DNA from: a candidate division WS6 bacterium OLB21
Lineage (GTDB): Bacteria; Patescibacteriota; Dojkabacteria; B142; OLB20
Length of the DNA stretch: 39,850 nt
NCBI GenBank assembly: GCA_001567305.1
Contig: JYPD01000026.1
Span: 1 to 39,850, forward strand
Direction of reading: 5' to 3'
In this document: positions 18,029 to 25,194 of the stretch, one piece after another
How the letters are laid out: the number at the start of each line of letters is the position of its first letter
How positions within the stretch are numbered: position 1 is the stretch's first letter
Notes under the pieces: generated by a model
Told to the model about the DNA's origin: nothing
Database searches by the model: none
Seen by the model: only the letters and a program-made list of their open reading frames with translations
Translations under genes and position numbers: made by a program

Positions 18029-18052
18029 TATCTAACTTTAGCTTGAATTGAA

Positions 18053-18853
18053 ATGAAGATAATGTGCATAGGGGATATTTCTGGAAGACCAGGAAGAGAA
18101 ACAGTAGCAAAATTATTACCACAAATTAAGGCCAACGAGGGAATAGATTTCGTGATTGCCAACTGTGAAAACGCAGCCGGCGGATACGGAATAACAAGAC
18201 AGATTTTAGACGAGCTATCTGGTTATGGAATTGATTTTTTCACCAGCGGTGATCATGTTTGGAAGATTTCAGATTTTCTTAATGATCTGCAGGATCTAAG
18301 GCTGCCTCTTGTGCGGCCTTACAATTATGAACAAGAAGAGCAGATTCCAGGAAAGGGTTACGAGGTAATAGATATGGGTTCGGAAAAGCTAGTAATTATT
18401 AATATGTTGGGACAAGTGTTTATGCATGAATTTGTCAGGAATCCCTTCTGGTCGATTGATAGTTTACTAGAGAAGCTTAAGGAAGACGGAGTAAAAGAAA
18501 CCGATGCTATTATCATTGATTTCCATGCAGAGGCAACTGCCGAGAAGATTTCTTTTGCCTATTACCTTGCCGAGCGGGTAAGTGCAGTCGTAGGGACTCA
18601 CACTCATGTTCCAACTGCAGATGCAAGAATTATCGGTAGGGCAGCATTTGTGAGCGACCTGGGAATGGTTGGACCGCTTGATGCATCGTTATGGGCCGGA
18701 TTTGATGAAGTAATTCATAATTTTAAGTATCCGTTTAAAAAAGCGAAACAAATGCAAACACAAGGTAGAAGGGTATTTAATTCTGTTGTAATTGAAATAA
18801 TAAAGGGTAAGGCAGTTTCAATTAATAGGCTCGATCGCACGATATCGGCATAA
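18053..18853 (+). CDS. ymdB: YmdB-family metallophosphoesterase (cyclic nucleotide phosphodiesterase type)
   Basis: A 266-residue calcineurin-like phosphoesterase of the TIGR00282/YmdB family. In Bacillus YmdB hydrolyses 2',3'-cyclic nucleotides and affects biofilm and RNA metabolism. Metal ligands are visible in MCIGDISGRPGR (D8), ANCENAAGGYG (N40-E41 region), FTSGDHVW, DFHAEATAEK and GTHTHVPTADARI. The length equals the family norm and the frame is intact. It diverges from def across 38 bp. The biological substrate in this organism is unknown. Confidence 0.92.
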   Translation: MKIMCIGDISGRPGRETVAKLLPQIKANEGIDFVIANCENAAGGYGITRQILDELSGYGIDFFTSGDHVWKISDFLNDLQDLRLPLVRPYNYEQEEQIPGKGYEVIDMGSEKLVIINMLGQVFMHEFVRNPFWSIDSLLEKLKEDGVKETDAIIIDFHAEATAEKISFAYYLAERVSAVVGTHTHVPTADARIIGRAAFVSDLGMVGPLDASLWAGFDEVIHNFKYPFKKAKQMQTQGRRVFNSVVIEIIKGKAVSINRLDRTISA

Positions 18854-19175
18854 TTTTTCACGAAAAAAAAATCGTATACAATTCTCCTTTAAGTGAAATC
18901 TGGTTCTTTGGCTTGATGCCCAGTTGCAGGTTGTTAAAAGGTTAGGTTTTTGGAAACTCAACTCGTGCAATGCTTCTTGGCTGGCAATGTTATTATTCCT
19001 ACTACCTCGGGGCGTTTTTAAAATATTGTTACGCTCTACTTTGGGTAGAGTAGTGGGAATCCCTATATAACAAGCGAATACTTGACATTCCTTGTCACGA
19101 TAGTACATACTGTGCCCATATTCTCTTATCTTTTCAAAACAACTTACATGAAAAGAAATCCAATCACGAAAGGGG
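18854..19175 (+). other. Unassigned 322-base intergenic region; possible structured RNA and HU leader
   Basis: No protein frame is supported. A TATACAAT box at 18875-18882 could start a transcript. Downstream, nested pairings (TTGCA with TGCAA, GTTG with CAAC, GGTTT with AAACT, flanked by CCAG and CTGG) suggest a long hairpin between about 18917 and 18990, ending near CGGGGCGTTTTT at ~19010. A 6-bp hairpin CTCTAC/GTAGAG lies at 19034-19050. The last ~90 bases contain the HU promoter. It does not match SRP, 6S, tmRNA or RNase P RNA by eye. Confidence 0.3.
19082..19087 (+). promoter_or_regulatory. -35 box of the HU gene
   Basis: A perfect TTGACA. The best -10 (CATACT, 18 bp further on) is only 4/6. 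The resulting leader of about 70 bases is long for this window. It contains a 14-codon open frame from 19148 whose stop overlaps the HU start. Confidence 0.4.
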
Positions 19176-19187
19176 GTGCCCACAATG
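19172..19187 (+). promoter_or_regulatory. Strong Shine-Dalgarno sequence fixing the HU start
   Basis: A purine run AAAGGGGGTG ends about 7 bases before ATG 19185. It is the only strong Shine-Dalgarno element noticed in the window. It selects ATG 19185 over the in-frame GTG at 19176, which lies inside the run. Confidence 0.65.
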
Positions 19188-19457
19188 AATAAAAGCACAT
19201 TGGTAGATTTTATCGCCGGTAAAACAGGCCTTACAAAAAAGGCTGCTGCAGATGCTCTAGAAGCATTCATGTCAGCAGTTATGAGTAATGTTGCCAAAGG
19301 CGACTCAGTCACATTGACAGGTTTCGGTACATTCCGTGCATCAAAAAGAGCAGCACGCACAGGCCGAAATCCTCAATCTGGTGAGACCATCAAGATTCCT
19401 GCAAGAACAGTTCCTGTTTTCAGACCAGGTAAGGAATTTAAAGATATGGTTAAATAA
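19185..19457 (+). CDS. hup: HU-family DNA-binding protein
   Basis: A 90-residue histone-like protein that bends and compacts DNA as a dimer. MNKSTLVDFIAGKTGLTKKA forms the helical dimer base. The beta arm carries the signature GFGTFRASKRAARTGRNPQ with the proline at the arm tip (RNPQSGE), ending FRPGKEFKDMVK. It is full length and compositionally normal. It has a Shine-Dalgarno sequence and an intrinsic terminator, unlike its neighbours, which fits high expression. Confidence 0.97.
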   Translation: MNKSTLVDFIAGKTGLTKKAAADALEAFMSAVMSNVAKGDSVTLTGFGTFRASKRAARTGRNPQSGETIKIPARTVPVFRPGKEFKDMVK

Positions 19458-19481
19458 CCATCATTAACTGAAATTATGGAG

Positions 19482-19513
19482 CCCTGTACTTCTGGTACAG
19501 GGTTTTCATTTTT
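19482..19513 (+). terminator. Intrinsic terminator of the HU gene
   Basis: A perfect 8-bp stem (CCCTGTAC 19482-19489 with GTACAGGG 19495-19502), 5-base loop, followed by TTTTCATTTTT. This is the clearest Rho-independent terminator in the window apart from the T-box one. Confidence 0.9.
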
Positions 19514-19521
19514 GTCATAAT
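19513..19521 (+). promoter_or_regulatory. Extended -10 promoter of the MFS gene, leaderless
   Basis: TGT precedes CATAAT (19516-19521); six bases then separate it from ATG 19528. It begins inside the T tract of the HU terminator. Confidence 0.5.
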
Positions 19522-19527
19522 TGCTAC

Positions 19528-20763
19528 ATGTACAGAAAATTTTTTGCACAAAATTCTGCCCGTAAGATTCCTTTTTTCCTTACCTTATTCTTCTTCTGGT
19601 CATCAGCCGATATCGTACTAACTTATCTTCTGCCTGTGCTTATCGAAGATACAGTAAGTAATCTGTTGCTTCTTGGAATCATAGTTAGTGCAGGCTCTTT
19701 CATGGCTGTTATCTTTAATATGATCACCAGTTGGAGATTTGCGGGTAGACATTACAGATTCTTTTATTTAGCAGGATTTATGATAGCTTTGCTTGTCCCC
19801 ATATTTTTATTTATCCCCGGCGTCTGGCCTCTTTTAGTTCTGACAATCCTGGCTGGCTTGTACTACGAAATGTTTAGCTTTGGACATGAAGAGTTTCTTG
19901 GCAACCACGTTCCACATCGAGAACATGTAAAGACTAGTGGGATGATCATGTTAGTAGTTACGATCTCTTCAATCTTGCTTCCCATGATAATAGCTCCAAG
20001 TCTTGAGCAGAGAAGTTTTGATCTATCGTTCTTTCTGTATATTTCCTTTGCTGTAATTGGTCTGCTTTTCTTTATTCTGTTTGCTCCGCAAAGAAGCAAA
20101 GATGTACAGCATGCTCCAAGTAAAATGCTTTCTTTTGTCAACGAGTTAAAGATTTGGAAATTGTTGTCTAGAAATACATATCCAGTCTTACTGGTTATGG
20201 TGATTCTTATGATTTTGGATGCAATTTATTGGACTTTGGGACCGCTTTTAACAGTATATTATGCTAAGCAATCTCCCGAACTGGCGGCACTATTTGTTCC
20301 TGTATATATCATCCCGGGATTAGCAGTCACTTATTATGCTCCAAAATGGGCAGATAAATTCGGAGAAGTTAAGGCTATGCTTTTCTCTTTGGGTTTATCC
20401 GGAATCTTTTTAATCCTATTTCTTTTAAGCGAGGATTTGCACATCTTGCTTGCCCTAGGATTTATTAGTGGATTCTTCAGCTCGCTTTCGTACACCCTTA
20501 CTGAAGGGCTGTTTGCCCACTTAATTGATAGATTAAACGAACAGGGAACTCATCTAATCGGGCTAAGAGGTGTAGCAATTGATCTCGGCTATATAATCGG
20601 TCCTTTTCTCGGAGGATTGATGGCTGAATATTTTAGTATTAAAGATGGATTTGCATACACTGGAATAATTATGGTGATAGCAGCCTTATACTTATTCTTC
20701 AAGTACGGAAGGACAATTAGGCTTCAGCAGATCGAACTAAAGAAAATCATTGAAGAAGACTGA
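19528..20763 (+). CDS. Major facilitator superfamily transporter
   Basis: A 411-residue integral membrane protein with about twelve hydrophobic segments in two sets of six, separated by a cytoplasmic stretch around residues 190-215 (FAPQRSKDVQHAPSKM). Typical MFS features include a charged loop after TM2 (TSWRFAGRHYRF) and, in the second half, YAPKWADKFGEVKAML. It ends with UGA. No substrate can be inferred. Neighbours are HU and the tRNA-modification genes, which give no hint. Identification as MFS is from topology and loop motifs. Confidence 0.8.
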   Translation: MYRKFFAQNSARKIPFFLTLFFFWSSADIVLTYLLPVLIEDTVSNLLLLGIIVSAGSFMAVIFNMITSWRFAGRHYRFFYLAGFMIALLVPIFLFIPGVWPLLVLTILAGLYYEMFSFGHEEFLGNHVPHREHVKTSGMIMLVVTISSILLPMIIAPSLEQRSFDLSFFLYISFAVIGLLFFILFAPQRSKDVQHAPSKMLSFVNELKIWKLLSRNTYPVLLVMVILMILDAIYWTLGPLLTVYYAKQSPELAALFVPVYIIPGLAVTYYAPKWADKFGEVKAMLFSLGLSGIFLILFLLSEDLHILLALGFISGFFSSLSYTLTEGLFAHLIDRLNEQGTHLIGLRGVAIDLGYIIGPFLGGLMAEYFSIKDGFAYTGIIMVIAALYLFFKYGRTIRLQQIELKKIIEED

Positions 20764-20787
20764 TTTCTGAAAAATTCAAGTTTGACT

Positions 20788-20793
20788 TATAAT
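20788..20793 (+). promoter_or_regulatory. -10 box of the tsaC-tsaE gene, leaderless
   Basis: A perfect TATAAT followed by six bases (CACCTC) and ATG 20800. The box lies downstream of the TTG at 20782, so the longer frame from 20782 is not expected to be translated. Confidence 0.6.
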
Positions 20794-20799
20794 CACCTC

Positions 20800-21897
20800 A
20801 TGAAAAGATTACTCATTGATGAACAAAACAAAACGCAGGCAATTACAGAGGCCGTAAAGGTTCTAAGAAATGGTGGCTTGATAGTTTTTCCTACAGAAAC
20901 AGCTTATGGAGTTGGCGCTCTCGCAACAAATTCCGAGGCTGTAACAAAGCTTTTGCAATACAAGGAAAGGCCTGTTGGAAAAGCGATTTCGGTTGCAGTA
21001 GCAGACCGAGAAACAGCAGAAAGATATGTAGAGATAAACAATGAAGCAGATCAACTTTTTAAGCAATTTCTTCCAGGCCCCTTAACAGTTGTATGTAATA
21101 GTAAACATTATGCCGATACAAGGCTGGAATCCGAAAAGGCTACTCTTGGAATAAGAATTCCGGATTTCGATTTTACTCTTAAACTACTTAAAGAGCTTAA
21201 AGAGGGGATAAGTGCTACTTCTGCCAATAGGGCTGGAAAGAAAACACCCTACAGTATCGAGGATATTCTAGCGAATAACCCTGCCCGAAAAACAGAAATG
21301 CTGGATCTGATATTAGATTATGGTGAACTTCCAAAAAGGCCAACTTCAACAGTAATTGATACAACTACACTAGATATGCAAGTTATTCGAAGCGGCGCAA
21401 TCTCTTTCGATACTCCAATCATCGAGAAAGAAATCACAAGTTATGAAGAAATGATCGATTTAGGAACATCTTTTACAAAGGAAAACATTAAAGGGAAAGC
21501 AGAATCCTTAATTATAATCTCGTTCAACGCAGAACTCGGGGCAGGGAAGACGCAGTTTATGAAAGGAGTGGCTTTGGCCCTTGGAATTAACGAAACCATA
21601 AAATCTCCAACATACTCATTACTTAATGAATACGATACGCATGATGGCCTAAAACTAATCCATATTGATACCTGGAGGATGGCATCGGTCGCAGAGCTAG
21701 AAGAAGTCCTTCAAGAAAGCTACTTTGCGCACAGAAACATTATCGCCATAGAATGGGCAGGAGCAGCTGAAGAAATGATTAGAGAAAAAACACAACAGGC
21801 AATTAAGAATGGGGTAAAGGTTATTCGCTTCAATGTAGAGATTCTTTACACAAACAAAGACACTAGAAGAATTAAGATTGTGAAATCGCATGAATAA
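20800..21897 (+). CDS. TsaC-TsaE fusion, tRNA t6A37 biosynthesis
   Basis: A 365-residue fusion of two t6A enzymes. Residues ~10-200 are a YrdC/Sua5 domain, which makes threonylcarbamoyl-AMP: GGLIVFPTETAYGVGALATN, then KERPVGKAISV and GISATSANRAGKKTP. Residues ~215-355 are TsaE, the ATPase that supports TsaD: P-loop ELGAGKTQF (GAGKT at 247-251), SPTYSLLNEY and LIHIDTWRM. The gene overlaps tsaD by 8 bases, so the steps from Thr-carbamoyl-AMP to t6A are encoded together; TsaB was not seen. A short linker (~200-215) joins the halves without a frame break. Confidence 0.93.
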   Translation: MKRLLIDEQNKTQAITEAVKVLRNGGLIVFPTETAYGVGALATNSEAVTKLLQYKERPVGKAISVAVADRETAERYVEINNEADQLFKQFLPGPLTVVCNSKHYADTRLESEKATLGIRIPDFDFTLKLLKELKEGISATSANRAGKKTPYSIEDILANNPARKTEMLDLILDYGELPKRPTSTVIDTTTLDMQVIRSGAISFDTPIIEKEITSYEEMIDLGTSFTKENIKGKAESLIIISFNAELGAGKTQFMKGVALALGINETIKSPTYSLLNEYDTHDGLKLIHIDTWRMASVAELEEVLQESYFAHRNIIAIEWAGAAEEMIREKTQQAIKNGVKVIRFNVEILYTNKDTRRIKIVKSHE

Positions 21898-22999
21898 GAA
21901 TAACGCCGATAAGAGACGAAATAAAACCGAAAACTGTTATATCCTAGGGATAGATACAAGTTGTGATGACACCTCTGTTGCAATAACTCGCAATAATCAA
22001 GTTCTTGCCAATGTTGTAAGTTCACAAGATGATCTTCATATGTCTTTTGGTGGGGTCGTGCCAGACATTGCCAGAAATGCACATCGCGAAAGGCTGCCAA
22101 AGGTAATAGAAGAGGCTTTTTCCAGGGCAGCAAAAATTGATAAAAGTGTTAAACCAGAAGCTATTAATGCTGTTGCAGTTACTGTTGGTCCGGGTTTGGC
22201 TATCGCTCTGGGTGTCGGCATTGAAGGAGCAATTAACTTCGCTGATAAGTATTCTATTCCACTAATCAGTGTTAATCACATGGAGGGGCATTTGTTATCA
22301 GCACTGGCTGCAAACAATAAGGGTGCAAAAGGAATGGATTATCGAAATCTGAAGTATCCTGCTTTGGGCGTTTTGATTTCTGGAGGACACACAGAACTTG
22401 TTCTAATTAATAACTGGAGAAACTATCAGATCGTAGCCGAAACTATGGATGATGCAATGGGCGAGGCCTACGACAAAGTTGCGCGAATGTTGGGACTTGG
22501 TTTTCCTGGAGCCAAGGCATTAACCGAAATGGCAAAACAGGGTGATCCTACAAAATTCAGCATTCCCGTTCCACTTAAAGGGGATAAGAGAGAAGCCTTT
22601 AGTTACTCAGGACTAAAGACAGCCCTCTATTATTTAGTAAAAAAGATGAAAGAAGCAAAGCCTCTTACTCGGCAACAAATTGCAGATATTGCCGCCGGAT
22701 TTCAAGTTTCTGCTGTAACACACTTGCTTGATAGAATAACTATGCTAACCGCCAAATATAAACCTAATACAATACTTCTTGGTGGTGGGGTAGTCTCAAA
22801 TGCTTATGTCCGAAAAAGAGTCCGCGATTTCTGCAAACAAAAAAAGCTCGAACTTAAGTATGCTTATACTAAGAAAATGTTTGTTGATAACGCTGCTATG
22901 ATAGCACTTGTAGGGTATTATAAATATCTCGAAGCAGATTTTACAGAAACCGATAAAATCGATCGTTCTCCTAGGCTTACGCTTACTCAGTTCATCTAA
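21890..22999 (+). CDS. tsaD: tRNA N6-adenosine threonylcarbamoyltransferase TsaD
   Basis: A 369-residue ASKHA-fold enzyme that transfers the threonylcarbamoyl group to A37 of ANN-decoding tRNAs. Signatures include ILGIDTSCDDTSVAI, the metal-binding NHMEGHLLSAL (HxxxH), LISGGHTELVLI, DDAMGEAYDKVARMLGL, LLGGGVVSNAYVRKRV and FVDNAAMIALVG. It is slightly longer than average because of an insertion around residues 140-150. It starts within the end of the tsaC-tsaE gene, suggesting coupled translation, and ends by overlapping the convergent fpg stop by 4 bases. Confidence 0.97.
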   Translation: MNKNNADKRRNKTENCYILGIDTSCDDTSVAITRNNQVLANVVSSQDDLHMSFGGVVPDIARNAHRERLPKVIEEAFSRAAKIDKSVKPEAINAVAVTVGPGLAIALGVGIEGAINFADKYSIPLISVNHMEGHLLSALAANNKGAKGMDYRNLKYPALGVLISGGHTELVLINNWRNYQIVAETMDDAMGEAYDKVARMLGLGFPGAKALTEMAKQGDPTKFSIPVPLKGDKREAFSYSGLKTALYYLVKKMKEAKPLTRQQIADIAAGFQVSAVTHLLDRITMLTAKYKPNTILLGGGVVSNAYVRKRVRDFCKQKKLELKYAYTKKMFVDNAAMIALVGYYKYLEADFTETDKIDRSPRLTLTQFI

Positions 23000-23823
23000 T
23001 CTCCAAGCATCTGCTTCTTGGGTGAAAAATATACTGTCCTGCCACCGATTTTAGTTTTCTCGACAGGGTTGTTTCCGTCTAGTGTTTTGCTTTTTCCGTA
23101 AACATTTAGTCTGTTAAAGTAATTTCCACCTTCTCCTTCTGCATCCAGATATGTTCTATCAATAAGGGTTGTGCCTCTAAATTCAAGTGCTTCATTAAGA
23201 ATCCTCTTTGCGTGCGAGACTATTTTTTTCGCCTTTGTCTCATCGATTCCCCGAGATGGTTGTAATGGATGAATTCTAGCGGCATAGAGCGTCTCGTTTG
23301 CATATATATTGCCAAGTCCAGCGACTATCGATTGATCCATTAAACTGGCATAAATGGACTTGGTTCTATTTGCCAATGCTTTTACTAGATAATCGGAATT
23401 GAATTCGTCACTTAGTGCATCGGGTCCGAGATTTAATAGTCCTTTGTACAGCGATTTAGAAGGCAGGTAGTGAAAGGTAGCAAATCTTCTGGTGTCCAGA
23501 AAGTTGAGAACCGCATCTTCAAGAAATAAACCCAAGCGATTGTGCTTGTGATCGTCAATTCTTTCGGCTAAATACAGCCGCCCTGTCATCCTTAGGTGCG
23601 AGATGATGGCTGAATTGTCGCTCAACTGAAAGCGAATAAATTTACCTATTCTGCTTAGACTGATTATTGTTTTATCGAACAATAATCTTTTCAAGTCTTC
23701 TTCTGAGTAAGGCTTTACCAAGCTTTCGCCTCCCGCTCTTAGAGAGAATCCAACAATTCTCTGACCCAAGACACCGGGCCTAATTTGGCGGACTATTGTT
23801 TCGACTTCTGGTAACTCGGGCAT
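22996..23823 (-). CDS. mutM: Formamidopyrimidine-DNA glycosylase, zincless form
   Basis: A 275-residue base-excision repair enzyme that removes oxidised purines and cuts the abasic site. The catalytic N-terminus MPELPEVETIVRQIRPG (Pro2 nucleophile, Glu3) is intact. So are the lysine of the beta-hairpin (GKFIRFQLSD), SHLRMTGRLYL and the helix-two-turn-helix region (QSIVAGLGNIYANETL). The C-terminal zinc finger has lost all cysteines: the usual PCxxCG ... CPxCQ appears as KTLDGNNPVE ... GGRTVYFSPKKQ, and the whole protein contains no cysteine. The Arg of GGRT is kept. It starts one base overlapped with the serS stop and is probably cotranscribed with it. Confidence 0.94.
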   Translation of the reverse strand: MPELPEVETIVRQIRPGVLGQRIVGFSLRAGGESLVKPYSEEDLKRLLFDKTIISLSRIGKFIRFQLSDNSAIISHLRMTGRLYLAERIDDHKHNRLGLFLEDAVLNFLDTRRFATFHYLPSKSLYKGLLNLGPDALSDEFNSDYLVKALANRTKSIYASLMDQSIVAGLGNIYANETLYAARIHPLQPSRGIDETKAKKIVSHAKRILNEALEFRGTTLIDRTYLDAEGEGGNYFNRLNVYGKSKTLDGNNPVEKTKIGGRTVYFSPKKQMLGD

Positions 23824-25187
23824 TACTTTCCGATATAGTCTTTGCCCATAAACTTCCTTAGTGCTTCTGGGACCTTGATCGTTCCATCAGCTTGCTGATA
23901 ATTGTCGATGATTGCAATTAACATTCTTCCCATGGCAACTCCAGTATCGTTAACTGTGTGCACATATTTTTTTGCTCCAGTTTCATCCTTGAATTTAATG
24001 TTTAGTCTCCTTGCCTGGTAATCGGTTGTATTGGTGTCTGTCATTACCTCCATAAACTCCTTTTGACCAGGAAGCCAGACTTCTGGATCAATTTGCTTAG
24101 AACTGGCCATGTAACCTGCGTCTCCTGTGCATTTAAGAACCAGATGATAAGGGAGTCGAAGCTCTTGTAGCAACCATTCATTAACTGACAGAAGTTCGTC
24201 AAATATTTTGTCTGATTCTTCGGGGTTACAGACAACATTCATTTCAATTTTATCGAACTGATGAAGCCTTTTTATGCCTTTGGTATCTCGTCCCCACGAT
24301 CCCGCCTCTGACCTAAAACAAGAAGTGTAAGCGAAAAGCTTTATAGGAAGGGTTTCTGCGCTTAGAGTTTTATCAATGAAGTACGAGAAGTTAGATGGCT
24401 CTGAAGAGCCAACAAGGTAGAGAGGCTTGCTGCTGTCTTCAAGATAGGTGTTGTCAATTTTATAGACCTGATCCACCTGTTCGGGAAAATGACTTGTTCC
24501 AAATAATGCAACTTCTCTAACCAGCAGGGGAGGGATTATTTGCTTAAATCCCATAGACAGTAATTTCGAAAAGAGTAATTGTTGGATTGCATACTGCATT
24601 AAAGCTAGGTCTCCAACGATGTATGTAAATCTTGATCCGGATACTTTTGCTCCCTGATTGTTATCTATAAGCTCAAGTGCTTCTCCAATCTCCAGATGAT
24701 GTTTAGCTTTAAGGTCTTCTTTGTCCCAATGCATTGATCTTGCAGGAAAAGGATTAACTGAATCTTTTACACGCACTTCGTTGAAGTTCTCTACATAACC
24801 ATTTGCAGGATCCCAAGCTCTGATTATTAGGTTGTCATCTTCTCCTTTGCCTTCGGGCATATCTTGATGCGGAATATTTGGCATCCACGCAAGTATCTCT
24901 TGCCATTCTTTCTCGATCCTGGTTAGGCTTTCTTCGATTTTTTGAGACTCTTGTTTGAGCTCTTGTCCTTTTTTTCTGATATCATCGCTTGTTGCTCCAG
25001 ATTTGCCTAAATTTGCTAGCTCATTCTTTTTGGTATTTAAAGCATCTCGTTGTTGAACTAGTAGCGTTCTCTCTTTATCTAGCTTAAGCCAAAGATCGAT
25101 ATTTGCCTTTTCGGGGTTGCCTCTTCCGCTATTGATGATAGACCGCATTCGCTCTGGGTTTTCTCTTATGAACTGTACATCAACCAT
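23823..25187 (-). CDS. serS: Seryl-tRNA synthetase
   Basis: A 454-residue class II synthetase that charges tRNA-Ser. The N-terminal ~110 residues form the long coiled-coil arm that contacts the tRNA-Ser variable arm (LDKERTLLVQQRDALNTKKN ... IRKKGQELKQESQKIEE). Motif 2 is FRSEAGSWGRDTKGIKRLHQ, with HQF following; motif 3 is AMGRMLIAIIDN (the family usually has GRTLVALLEN). ATG 23-30 bases after the terminator tract fits the leader. Expression is predicted to be controlled by an upstream T-box. fpg follows in the same transcript. Confidence 0.97.
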   Translation of the reverse strand: MVDVQFIRENPERMRSIINSGRGNPEKANIDLWLKLDKERTLLVQQRDALNTKKNELANLGKSGATSDDIRKKGQELKQESQKIEESLTRIEKEWQEILAWMPNIPHQDMPEGKGEDDNLIIRAWDPANGYVENFNEVRVKDSVNPFPARSMHWDKEDLKAKHHLEIGEALELIDNNQGAKVSGSRFTYIVGDLALMQYAIQQLLFSKLLSMGFKQIIPPLLVREVALFGTSHFPEQVDQVYKIDNTYLEDSSKPLYLVGSSEPSNFSYFIDKTLSAETLPIKLFAYTSCFRSEAGSWGRDTKGIKRLHQFDKIEMNVVCNPEESDKIFDELLSVNEWLLQELRLPYHLVLKCTGDAGYMASSKQIDPEVWLPGQKEFMEVMTDTNTTDYQARRLNIKFKDETGAKKYVHTVNDTGVAMGRMLIAIIDNYQQADGTIKVPEALRKFMGKDYIGK

Positions 25188-25194
25188 ATTTTTG

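Noticed and set aside
18854-19030. SRP RNA, 6S RNA, tmRNA or RNase P RNA in the gap before HU
   Set aside because: None of the hallmark sequences (GGAA-capped SRP domain, tmRNA tRNA-like ends, RNase P GAGGAAAGTC) is present.
20782-20799. TTG start six codons upstream in the tsaC-tsaE gene
   Set aside because: The codons TAT AAT are the -10 box; a transcript starting downstream cannot include them.
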